DNA of 64,000 bases from Acinetobacter terrae. GTDB lineage: Bacteria > Pseudomonadota > Gammaproteobacteria > Pseudomonadales > Moraxellaceae. Position 1 is the first letter of the stretch; every line of letters starts with the position of its first letter. Made by a program: the position numbers and the translations under genes. The DNA lies in NCBI RefSeq assembly GCF_013004375.1, contig NZ_JABERI010000014.1:1-64000 (forward strand), read 5' to 3'. Below the pieces are notes generated by a model. That model saw only the letters and a program-made list of their open reading frames with translations. It was not told the origin of the DNA and did not search any database. Positions 28,465 through 36,705 of the stretch are shown in pieces.

Positions 28465-29631
28465 ATGAATGCTCCCCTACCCAAAGCCCCAATTAACTGG
28501 ATTGCAGTGTTCGCATTGGTTTTTTTACCCATTGTGGCTGTAATCGCTATCCCTTTATATGCTTATCATCATGATTTTAGCTTAGGCGCATGGATCAGCT
28601 TATTTGTACTACTCGGTGTGAGTAGTTTGGGAATTACTGCGGGTTATCACCGCTTATGGGCACATCGTGCTTATGAAGCAACTTTGCCATTAAAAATTAT
28701 TTTAATGCTTATGGGTACTTTTGCCGTTCAAAATAGTATTTTGTTCTGGGCTTCAGGTCACCGTACCCATCACCGTCATGTTGATGATATCGAACAAGAC
28801 CCATATTCAATTAATAATGGTTTTTGGTATGCGCATATTGGATGGATGCTTCGCAACTATCCAGCAGCAGAAGCAAACTATAAAAATGCACCCGATTTGT
28901 TAAATGACAAAGTGGTGATGTTCCAAGACAAATATTACATCCCTCTTGTTGTTGCTGTACATGCCGTGATTCTCACTACTGTGGGTTGGGCTGTTGGCGA
29001 TATGTGGGGCGTATTGTTATTGGGTGGTTTACTCCGTCTGATCTTGAGTCATCACGTCACCTTCTTCATTAACTCTCTCTGCCACATGTGGGGCAAACGT
29101 CCATATACGGATGAAAACACTGCGCGTGACAATTTCGTTTTAGCGATTGCAACTTGGGGTGAGGGTTATCATAACTATCATCACATCTTCCAGTATGACT
29201 ACCGAAATGGTGTGAAATGGTGGCAGTATGATCCAACGAAATGGCTCATCTGGTCATGCTCAAAACTCGGTTTAGCAAAGAACTTGCGTCGTATTCCAAG
29301 CTTTAATATTAAAAAAGCAGAATTGGCGATGCGCTTTAAATATGCTGAACAAGATTTGGCGGTTTATGGCCACAATGTCAATGAAGATATGGCGACTGCA
29401 AAACTCCGTATTGCACAAGAGTATGAAGCATTTACCCAAACCTTAAATGACTGGGCAAAGCTGAAAGAACAAGAGATTCAAGCGAAGAAAGCCTCTGTTG
29501 CTGAAAAGATTCACCAAATCGACAGCAAACTTAAAGTTGATTTTCAATTGGTTGAACAGCGTCTTTCACATCATCGCAATACCTTAAATATCTTGATGCG
29601 TAATATTAAAAAGAATCCTGTGTCTGAATAA
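28465..29631 (+). CDS. Membrane fatty-acid desaturase (delta-9 type) with long C-terminal helical tail
   Basis: Introduces a double bond in acyl chains with a di-iron centre, in the inner membrane. The three histidine boxes are present: HRLWAHR near residue 60, HRTHHRH near 100 and EGYHNYHH near 235, with four membrane segments. The family core ends near residue 270. The remaining ~115 residues are charged, Gln/Lys/Glu-rich and predicted coiled coil (LKEQEIQAKKASVAEKI), which is longer than usual. ATG at 28465 is preferred; a GTG four codons upstream is possible. Confidence 0.92.
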   Translation: MNAPLPKAPINWIAVFALVFLPIVAVIAIPLYAYHHDFSLGAWISLFVLLGVSSLGITAGYHRLWAHRAYEATLPLKIILMLMGTFAVQNSILFWASGHRTHHRHVDDIEQDPYSINNGFWYAHIGWMLRNYPAAEANYKNAPDLLNDKVVMFQDKYYIPLVVAVHAVILTTVGWAVGDMWGVLLLGGLLRLILSHHVTFFINSLCHMWGKRPYTDENTARDNFVLAIATWGEGYHNYHHIFQYDYRNGVKWWQYDPTKWLIWSCSKLGLAKNLRRIPSFNIKKAELAMRFKYAEQDLAVYGHNVNEDMATAKLRIAQEYEAFTQTLNDWAKLKEQEIQAKKASVAEKIHQIDSKLKVDFQLVEQRLSHHRNTLNILMRNIKKNPVSE

Positions 29632-29647
29632 AACCGGATTCAATATA

Positions 29648-29674
29648 AAGCCCCATTGTTGGGGCTTTATTCAT
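29648..29674 (+). terminator. Terminator of the desaturase gene
   Basis: Stem AAAGCCCCA / TGGGGCTTT with loop TTGT and following T-rich sequence. Confidence 0.88.
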
Positions 29675-29731
29675 TTTGGTCGTTTAAATTTGCTATAGTG
29701 ATTGCATCTCCCCCATTTTTTAGATTGTCCT

Positions 29732-31177
29732 ATGCAATTTAATCCTCGTTATCCATCGCTCAATTCCAAGCTTTTTCACCATCAAATGCCAGTTCCTTTA
29801 AAAGGAGCAAAAGCGGGTCATTTTAATGAGACACTCGCCAATGAATTACAGTGGTCAGATGAAGACAAAGCCCAATGGGTCGAAATCTGTAGCGGGCAAA
29901 AAACCTTTGCTGAATTTGAACCACTGGCGATGGTTTATGCGGGACATCAGTTTGGGCAATGGGCAGGACAACTGGGTGATGGGCGCGGCTTATTGATCGG
30001 GCAAATTCTGGATAAAAACAATCAAACCATCGACCTACATTTAAAGGGTGCAGGTTCAACGCCTTACTCCCGTATGGGTGATGGCCGTGCCGTTTTACGC
30101 TCAGTTATTCGTGAATATTTAGCAGGTCATGCGCTAAATGCTTTGGGTATTGCATCAAGTAATGCCGTTGGGTTCACCTCTTCAACGCAAGGCATACAGC
30201 GCGAAAAAATGGAACCTGGGGCAATGATGTTGCGTACTTCAGACTGCCATATTCGCTTTGGTCATTTTGAATGGATCAATCAATATCAGCCTGAATTATT
30301 GCCTGAGTTCGTAGAAAAATGTATTGAATGGCATTATCCAGAATGCCTCGAGGCTGAACAGCCTGTTTTGGCTTTTGCAACTAAAGTCATCCAGCGTACC
30401 GCAGTAATGATTGCCAAATGGCAACTGGTTGGGTTTGCGCATGGCGTGATGAATACTGATAATCTCAATATTACAGGATCAACGCTCGACTTCGGCCCTT
30501 ATGGTTTTATGGAGCGTTTCCGTCCGAACTGGATTAACAACCACTCGGATTATCAAGGACGTTATACCTATCAGCAGCAACCGAGTATTGGTCATTGGAA
30601 TTTATGGACATGGTTGAATAATCTGATTCCATTCGTTAAAGATCCTGCTGAGAAAGAACAGTTCAAAGAAGATCTGTCGAAGTGCTTAGAGCATTTTGAA
30701 GCGACTTTCCTAGAACATTACACCCTTGGTTTATGTCAGAAAATGGGACTACCAAGTTTCCATAAAGACAGTTTTGATTGTGGAATGGCTTTCCTTCGAA
30801 TTATGCAAGCTGAACAACTGGATTACACTGACAGCTTCATTCGTCTACAAAACAAAGCCTACACCGCCCTTCGTGATGATTGCCTAGATACCCATCAGTT
30901 CGATGCATTCCTTACACAATATCAAGCCATTCGAGCAAACCAGGAAACGGCTGAACTTGATGCTGAAATGCTTAAAGCCAATCCGCAATATATTCTACGT
31001 AACCACATGGCGCAGACAGCGATTGAACTGGCTGAACGTGATGATTATTCTGAAGTAGAACGACTTTTTAAATTACTAAGTCAGCCTTATATCAAGCAGC
31101 CTGAATTGGAAAAGCCTGAAGACTTAGCGCCATTGCCAAATGATGTACCTGAAGTGATGGTGAGTTGTTCTTCTTAA
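29732..31177 (+). CDS. selO: Protein adenylyltransferase SelO (YdiU)
   Basis: Pseudokinase-fold enzyme that AMPylates proteins on Ser/Thr/Tyr, linked to oxidative stress by family studies. 481 residues from the ATG at 29732. Conserved elements seen: GQFGQWAGQLGDGRG (nucleotide loop), KGAGSTPYSRMGDGRAVLRS, and the metal-binding NTDNLNITGSTLDFGPYGF. The C-terminus ends SCSS, the place where eukaryotic SelO carries selenocysteine, with Cys here. A TTG ten codons upstream is rejected. Single gene. Confidence 0.95.
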   Translation: MQFNPRYPSLNSKLFHHQMPVPLKGAKAGHFNETLANELQWSDEDKAQWVEICSGQKTFAEFEPLAMVYAGHQFGQWAGQLGDGRGLLIGQILDKNNQTIDLHLKGAGSTPYSRMGDGRAVLRSVIREYLAGHALNALGIASSNAVGFTSSTQGIQREKMEPGAMMLRTSDCHIRFGHFEWINQYQPELLPEFVEKCIEWHYPECLEAEQPVLAFATKVIQRTAVMIAKWQLVGFAHGVMNTDNLNITGSTLDFGPYGFMERFRPNWINNHSDYQGRYTYQQQPSIGHWNLWTWLNNLIPFVKDPAEKEQFKEDLSKCLEHFEATFLEHYTLGLCQKMGLPSFHKDSFDCGMAFLRIMQAEQLDYTDSFIRLQNKAYTALRDDCLDTHQFDAFLTQYQAIRANQETAELDAEMLKANPQYILRNHMAQTAIELAERDDYSEVERLFKLLSQPYIKQPELEKPEDLAPLPNDVPEVMVSCSS

Positions 31178-31193
31178 ACTTTTAGCTCTGCAA

Positions 31194-31224
31194 TAAAAAA
31201 GCTCCTTTATTAGGAGCTTTTTTT
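31194..31224. terminator. Bidirectional terminator between selO and the response-regulator gene
   Basis: Stem AAAAAAGCTCCT / AGGAGCTTTTTTT between convergent genes. Confidence 0.92.
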
Positions 31225-31241
31225 GATTAAGAAGATAGATC

Positions 31242-31928
31242 TTAATCCTCAGGATATTCAAAACGATAACCCACACCATAAACAGCCTGAATCCATTCAT
31301 GGCGGTTACCGGTTTCTGCAGCATCTGAAATTTTACGGCGCAAGTTTTTAATATGACTGTCAATCACGCGATCTGCCACATCAAAGCTATCAGGGTTAAT
31401 ATGATCAAGTAATTGCGCACGTGAATAAACTTGTCCAACGTGTTCCAGGAACAACTCTAATAAACGGAATTCAGTTGGGGTTAAGTTCAAGGTTTTTTGC
31501 TGATACCAGATTCGTTGTTGTGCTTTATCCATACGAAATAAGCTGTTTTGTTCGGGTTCTGCATGACGGTCTAGGCGACGTAAAACCGCTTGTACACGCG
31601 CAACCAGTTCTTTTGGGCTAAAAGGTTTACAAATGTAGTCATCTGCACCCATGTTCAAGCCCAAGACACGGTCAATTTCTTCAGTACGTGCAGTCACCAT
31701 AATAATCGGCAAATCAGACTGTTCACGCACTTTACGGCAAATGGTTAAACCATCCATACGCGGAACCATCAAGTCCAAAATCATCAAACTTGGTTTTCGC
31801 TGAATAAAGCTGTCATAGGCTTCTTGACCATCATGAAACATACTGACTTCAAAACCCGCAGCTTCCAGATAGTCTCGCACCAGTTGTGCAAGTTCCACTT
31901 CATCTTCAACCAGCATGACATGTTTCAT
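31242..31928 (-). CDS. baeR: OmpR-family response regulator, BaeR-like
   Basis: 228-residue two-component regulator. Receiver domain with phospho-acceptor Asp52 in LMILDLMVPRMDG and Lys101 in YICKPF; C-terminal winged helix with SLTPTEFRLLELF-type and DSHIKNLRRKI recognition helix. The strong similarity I recall is to Acinetobacter BaeR, which controls efflux (AdeABC, AdeIJK) and envelope stress genes; the symbol rests on that recollection. Start at 31928 because AAGGG is too close to the ATG three codons earlier. It follows baeS by 13 bp. Confidence 0.85.
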   Translation of the reverse strand: MKHVMLVEDEVELAQLVRDYLEAAGFEVSMFHDGQEAYDSFIQRKPSLMILDLMVPRMDGLTICRKVREQSDLPIIMVTARTEEIDRVLGLNMGADDYICKPFSPKELVARVQAVLRRLDRHAEPEQNSLFRMDKAQQRIWYQQKTLNLTPTEFRLLELFLEHVGQVYSRAQLLDHINPDSFDVADRVIDSHIKNLRRKISDAAETGNRHEWIQAVYGVGYRFEYPED

Positions 31929-31941
31929 GAATCTCATCCCT

Positions 31942-33609
31942 TTATTTGTTTAACTGTTTTGGAAAAGTCAGTTTGCAACGCAAACCACCTAATGGAGAGT
32001 GTTCAAAACTCAATTTTCCACCCAATGCCTGCGCAATTTTACCAGATAATGCCAAACCTAAACCTGTACCACCGGTACTACGTGTCCGTGAATCATCAAC
32101 ACGATAGAAACGCTCGCCTAAACGTGCCAATTGTTCATCACTCAATCCAAGCGGACTATCATCGACAATCACACTCCAGTGTGTCGCTGATTGCTCTGTA
32201 TGCACACGTACTTCACCACCCGCTTCAGTATATCGAATACTGTTACCGAGTAAGTTGACCATAATTTGTTTAAAACGATCTATATCTAATTGTAAATTCG
32301 CACCTTCGCCTTGCACTGAAATAGACAACTCCGCTTGGGCAAACTTGGGTTTGAAGTTTTCCACTTCCTGTAGCACCACAGTCCAAGGATTTACCTCTGC
32401 CATATAGCATGTCAGTTGCTGTGCTTCAGCTTGAGCCAAATCTGCCAAATCTTGAGTCAGTTTTTTCAAGCTGGTGACTTGACGAAGCATCGATTCAAAA
32501 TGTTCCGGCGTCGGTTTACGAATGCCATCCTGCATCGCTTCAATTTGCGCTTGCAGTACTGCCAGTGGTGTTTTTAATTCATGTGAAGTATCAGCTACCC
32601 ACTGGCGACGTGATTGTTCATGTTGATCCAGAATCACTGCCAGTTGATTAATTTCATTCGACAAATCACCTAGCTCATCATTACGGTTAATTTTCACCTG
32701 ATGCTGATAATGCCCTTTGGTCAATTCACGTGTCGCATTTAACAAGCGTTGAATCGGCTTCTTGAAATAGGTCGCCAACAATAACGCGGCTATTAAACTG
32801 GTTAAAAAAGTTAAGCCATAAATCAGCAGTAAATAGCGTTTTTGGTTACTAAAGAAATTAATACTTAAAGCATCATCTTTATCCAGTACCGGTTTTAAAC
32901 CTAAATAGCCGACAATTTTATCATTCACCATAATCGGGCGATACGAAACAGGAATATCGGATGGCTCACCGACTACAAATTGTTTATTGGCATCATATAA
33001 GGATAATCGTGAACTTAAGCCCAAACGGTCGGGCATGGAAATAAACTGCTTTTTCTTGCCTTGATTTTGGGTTGAATCTGCTTGCGCACCATCCGCTTTT
33101 TTGTCCGTACGAAATATATTTTGATTGGAACTTAAAGGGAATTTGAGCCCTTCAAAAGGCTGATATTCAGAAGGTAAATTCAACTCCATCATCCGGAGTT
33201 CTTCTGCATCCAAGACCGGTTTGCTTTGTTCCGCCTGATTTAAACTGGGTGAAACACTGAGTAGGGTATTTTCCTGAAAATAACGCTGCTGCAAGGCAAT
33301 GTCATATTGACGACGTAACCACCAGCGTGACAACCTGTCATAATCGTCGGGAGCTGCAGTGCCTTCAATCTGCAAAATCTGCGCCTGAATCGCGTTACCC
33401 CAGTCATGATAAACCGTATACACCCCTGCCAAATTGCTGATGACATGATCCAGCTTTTGCATTTCAACATCCGCCACATATCTGGCGAAGTTCTTTTGCA
33501 TGGTCCAATGCAATACACCCAAACTGACAGTGGTAATCACTAAAGTCGTGAGTAATACGGTCAAAAACAGGCGTAAGGCAATCGGAACACGGCGAATATT
33601 CAAAAGCAA
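31942..33609 (-). CDS. baeS: Sensor histidine kinase, BaeS-like
   Basis: 555-residue membrane kinase. First membrane segment at residues 12-30, a ~230-residue periplasmic sensor with a charged, Gln-rich insert (QADSTQNQGKKK), second membrane segment near 265-285, HAMP, then the phospho-acceptor His in ADTSHELKTPLAVL and ATP-binding N, G1 (DDSPLGLS) and G2 (STGGTGLGLAL) boxes. The Asn-box is NLLGNSIRYT. No ATG precedes the first membrane segment, so TTG at 33609 is taken; TTG two codons later is the alternative. It heads the baeS-baeR operon. Confidence 0.87.
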   Translation of the reverse strand: MLLNIRRVPIALRLFLTVLLTTLVITTVSLGVLHWTMQKNFARYVADVEMQKLDHVISNLAGVYTVYHDWGNAIQAQILQIEGTAAPDDYDRLSRWWLRRQYDIALQQRYFQENTLLSVSPSLNQAEQSKPVLDAEELRMMELNLPSEYQPFEGLKFPLSSNQNIFRTDKKADGAQADSTQNQGKKKQFISMPDRLGLSSRLSLYDANKQFVVGEPSDIPVSYRPIMVNDKIVGYLGLKPVLDKDDALSINFFSNQKRYLLLIYGLTFLTSLIAALLLATYFKKPIQRLLNATRELTKGHYQHQVKINRNDELGDLSNEINQLAVILDQHEQSRRQWVADTSHELKTPLAVLQAQIEAMQDGIRKPTPEHFESMLRQVTSLKKLTQDLADLAQAEAQQLTCYMAEVNPWTVVLQEVENFKPKFAQAELSISVQGEGANLQLDIDRFKQIMVNLLGNSIRYTEAGGEVRVHTEQSATHWSVIVDDSPLGLSDEQLARLGERFYRVDDSRTRSTGGTGLGLALSGKIAQALGGKLSFEHSPLGGLRCKLTFPKQLNK

Positions 33610-33664
33610 AATCTCAATATTTTCTTCTCAATTTATTATTGTAACCAACACTGTCTGAAAAAAC

Positions 33665-33691
33665 TCTTCATTGTTTCTTCATCATTATTGT
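33665..33691. promoter_or_regulatory. Two direct repeats between baeS and the lipoprotein gene, possible BaeR sites
   Basis: TCTTCATTGTT at 33665 and TCTTCATCATTATTG at 33676 start 11 bp apart, the one-turn spacing used by OmpR-family dimers. They resemble the TTCTCCAT part of the E. coli BaeR box. They lie upstream of the -10-like GATACT of the lipoprotein gene. Confidence 0.4.
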
Positions 33692-33741
33692 TTAATCTTA
33701 ACCTAATAAATTGATACTATTTTTCGTTGGAGATAAAAACA

Positions 33742-34434
33742 ATGAATTCCATGACAAAAATTGCTTTAGTTAGTGCAAGTGTTCTCAGTATCGGAGCTTT
33801 GACAGCTTGCCAATCCCCCCATTCGGTTAAAGATAAAGATGGCGACCACGCTCGCATGATACACGACGATCGTCATCAAAAGCATGATCATAAAATGACG
33901 CCAGAACAACGTGAACAGTTCAAGCAAGCACGTGCTGAACGTAAACAAGTATTTGAACAAATTCAAAAAGCATGTGACAACAAAGCTGTCGGTCAATCCG
34001 TACAAATTAAAGCCGGTGACAAAACCATTGATGGTACATGCAGTATGCGCTTCAAAGCGGACCGTCAAGATATGAAGCGCATGCATAAAGAGATGATGAG
34101 CATGCATGGCGAGATGAAAGATACGCAAATGAAAGGCGGCCATCACCCTCTGCGCGGTGAAATGAAGGCTATGCAAATGCAAGGCATGCCAATGCAATCA
34201 GCAGAACTGCTTACTGATGCAAAACGTGCAGAACTGACCAAGCAATTTGATCAGCGATTGGCTCAACATCAAGCGCATCAGCAAGCCATTTTAAAAGCCT
34301 GTCAAGGTCAAGCAAATGGCAAAGCGGTTCAAATTAAAGTTGGTACTCAAACCATCAATGGTAAATGCGAAGTTCGCTTCCAGCCTAAGGCACCCGTAGC
34401 TGCTGCACCGGCTCCAGTTAAATCTGCCGCATAA
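33742..34434 (+). CDS. Histidine/methionine-rich lipoprotein with two repeated domains, divergent from baeSR
   Basis: 230 residues, unknown family with Spy-like flavour. Lipobox LTAC gives a lipidated N-terminus. Two homologous units follow: residues ~70-110 (IQKACDNKAVGQSVQIKAG, then TIDGTCSMRF) and ~180-220 (ILKACQGQANGKAVQIKVG, then TINGKCEVRF), each with two conserved cysteines that could form a disulfide. Between them is a His/Met/Lys-rich helix (MKRMHKEMMSMHGEM) suited to metal binding. The second MTPEQREQFKQARAERKQVF-type segment recalls the LTxxQ chaperones CpxP/Spy, which are BaeSR/Cpx targets in E. coli. GGAG precedes the ATG at 33742. Confidence 0.75.
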   Translation: MNSMTKIALVSASVLSIGALTACQSPHSVKDKDGDHARMIHDDRHQKHDHKMTPEQREQFKQARAERKQVFEQIQKACDNKAVGQSVQIKAGDKTIDGTCSMRFKADRQDMKRMHKEMMSMHGEMKDTQMKGGHHPLRGEMKAMQMQGMPMQSAELLTDAKRAELTKQFDQRLAQHQAHQQAILKACQGQANGKAVQIKVGTQTINGKCEVRFQPKAPVAAAPAPVKSAA

Positions 34435-34451
34435 ATAGTTCTACCTAAATT

Positions 34452-34482
34452 TAAAAAGACGCTTTCGAGCGTCTTTTTATTG
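34452..34482 (+). terminator. Terminator of the two-repeat lipoprotein gene
   Basis: Perfect stem AAAAAGACGCT / AGCGTCTTTTT closed by a TTCG tetraloop. Confidence 0.95.
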
Positions 34483-34730
34483 GACATAAAAATGTATCTA
34501 TTTGACTATTTATGACATCGAATAAAGCATAAAAACATTTACACTCAAGATACTTAGCAATTTCAAGGCAGAAATCTTTGACTTTACAGTCACTAAGAAA
34601 AAGCATGTAAACGCTTGTACCAACCCAGAAGATGTTGCACGATTAAGCCATACAAATACGTGTCATAGAAGGCACGTTCAAATGTTGATTAGGATTATAA
34701 GCTGGTTAAACCAGTATTGAGGAAACCGAT

Positions 34731-36533
34731 ATGCCACAATACAAAGCGCCCTTACGTGATATGCAATTCGTTCTCCATGAATTACTAAATTCTGAAGAAC
34801 ATTATGCAAAACTCCCTGCATTTCAAGAAACCGTAAGCCGTGAGTTGGTTGATCAATATTTAGAAGCTGCTGCTGACTTCTGTGAAAATGAACTTTCTCC
34901 TCTTAACCAAGTGGGCGACCGTGAAGGTTGTACTTGGAATGACGGTGTTGTAACAACGCCTACCGGCTTTAAAGAAGCATATAAAAAATATATCGAACTT
35001 GGCTTTCCATCGTTATCTGCTGAAGAGCAATATGGTGGTCAAGCTTTACCGAATTCTTTAGGTATTACCATTTCTGAAATGGTCGGTACTGCAAACTGGT
35101 CTTGGGGCATGTATCCGGGTCTTTCCCATGGTGCGGTACGTACTTTGGAACACCACGGTTCTCAAGAACAAAAAGACACTTACCTACCTAAACTTGTTTC
35201 AGGTGAATGGACAGGCACCATGTGCTTGACTGAATCTCATGCAGGTTCTGACTTGGGTATTACCCGTACCAAGGCTGAACCAAATGCTGATGGTAGCTAT
35301 GCAATCTCTGGCGAGAAAATCTTTATCTCTGCTGGTGAACACGACATGGCGGATAACATCATCCATATCGTTCTTGCTCGCCTTCCTGGCGCACCAAAAG
35401 GCACGAAAGGCATCTCGTTATTCATTGTTCCTAAATTCATTGTAAATGCAGATGGTTCACTGGGTGAACGTAATCCTGTACGTTGTGGTTCAATCGAACA
35501 CAAAATGGGGATCCATGGTAACGCCACGTGTGTAATCAACTTTGATAAAGCTCAAGGCTTCTTGATTGGTCCTGAAAATCGTGGCCTAAACTGCATGTTC
35601 ACCTTTATGAACAGTGCACGTATTGGTACTGCTGTACAAGGTCTTGCTGCATCTGAAGCATCTTTCCAAGGTGCCCTTGCCTATGCCAAAGATCGTTTGG
35701 CAATGCGTTCACTTTCAGGTGTTAAAGCGCCAGAAAAAGAAGCAGACCCAATTATTGTTCACCCTGCTGTGCGCAACATGCTTTTAACTCAAAAAGCATA
35801 TGCAGAAAGTGGTCGTGCGCTGGTCTACTTATTGGCTCAATATTCCGATGTGGTTGAACACGGTACAACTGAAGAAGAACGCAAATCTGCAGACAACATG
35901 TTGTCTCTTCTTACCCCAATCGCAAAAGCATTCTTGACTGAAACGGGTTCTGAATCTGCGAAACACGGTGTTCAAGTGTTCGGTGGTCATGGCTTTATTT
36001 CTGAACATGGCATGGAACAGATTGTTCGTGATACACGTATTGCGTGTCTTTACGAAGGTACCACTGAAATTCAGGCGCTTGACTTGTTAGGTCGTAAAGT
36101 TTTGGGTACTCAAGGTGCAATGTTGAAAGACTTCACCAAGATCATCCACAAATTTGCTGAAGCAAACAAAGACAATGCTGCAATGAAAGAATTCGTTGAA
36201 CCACTTGCTGCTCTAAATAAAGAGTGGGGTGATTTAACCATGCAGATTGGTATGCGTGCAATGCAAAACCCGGATGAAGTCGGTGCAGCTGCAGTGGATT
36301 ACCTCTACTTCTCTGGGTACGTAACCCTTGCTTACTTATGGGCTCGTATGGCGCTTCTCGCTCAAGAAACGCTTGCTGCTGGTACCACAGAAGTTGACTT
36401 CTACAATGCCAAAGTAACCACAGCACGTTTCTACTTCAAGAAAATCCTTCCACGTGTACGTTCACACGTAGACGTGATTGCAGGTGGTGTAGAGCCATTA
36501 CTTGCTTTAGATGCTGAACACTTCGCATTTTAA
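34731..36533 (+). CDS. Acyl-CoA dehydrogenase (large FadE-like form), first of two
   Basis: FAD enzyme of fatty-acid beta-oxidation, 600 residues. It has the N-terminal extension domain (residues 1-35, MPQYKAPLRDMQFVLHEL), the acyl-CoA dehydrogenase N, middle (MCLTESHAGSDLGITRTKA) and C parts, the catalytic Glu region ACLYEGTTEIQALDLLGRK, and the extra C-terminal helical domain after ~470. Start has GAGGAAA upstream. It is followed 172 bp downstream by a paralogue, with a weak hairpin between them. Confidence 0.95.
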   Translation: MPQYKAPLRDMQFVLHELLNSEEHYAKLPAFQETVSRELVDQYLEAAADFCENELSPLNQVGDREGCTWNDGVVTTPTGFKEAYKKYIELGFPSLSAEEQYGGQALPNSLGITISEMVGTANWSWGMYPGLSHGAVRTLEHHGSQEQKDTYLPKLVSGEWTGTMCLTESHAGSDLGITRTKAEPNADGSYAISGEKIFISAGEHDMADNIIHIVLARLPGAPKGTKGISLFIVPKFIVNADGSLGERNPVRCGSIEHKMGIHGNATCVINFDKAQGFLIGPENRGLNCMFTFMNSARIGTAVQGLAASEASFQGALAYAKDRLAMRSLSGVKAPEKEADPIIVHPAVRNMLLTQKAYAESGRALVYLLAQYSDVVEHGTTEEERKSADNMLSLLTPIAKAFLTETGSESAKHGVQVFGGHGFISEHGMEQIVRDTRIACLYEGTTEIQALDLLGRKVLGTQGAMLKDFTKIIHKFAEANKDNAAMKEFVEPLAALNKEWGDLTMQIGMRAMQNPDEVGAAAVDYLYFSGYVTLAYLWARMALLAQETLAAGTTEVDFYNAKVTTARFYFKKILPRVRSHVDVIAGGVEPLLALDAEHFAF

Positions 36534-36564
36534 TTTTCATAAAGTTTTAACTTGATGAACAGGA

Positions 36565-36600
36565 GAAGGACAGTCATTGATTTGACAGTCCTTTTTCTTT
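36565..36600 (+). terminator. Possible terminator between the two acyl-CoA dehydrogenase genes
   Basis: Stem AAGGACAGTC / GACAGTCCTT with one mismatch, then CTTTTTCTTT. It may only partly separate the two genes. Confidence 0.6.
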
Positions 36601-36705
36601 ATAAAAGATGCAAAAATTAATCTTTAGTCGTCTAACAACAATATTTTTCATCGCTTAGACTCAACTAAAACCGAACTGACTCAAACAATAAACAGGTAAC
36701 ACTTT

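Noticed and set aside
33766..34197. 143-codon minus-strand ORF opposite the BaeSR-linked lipoprotein
   Set aside because: Shadow of the His/Met-rich coding sequence; the plus-strand gene has lipobox, repeats, ribosome site and terminator.
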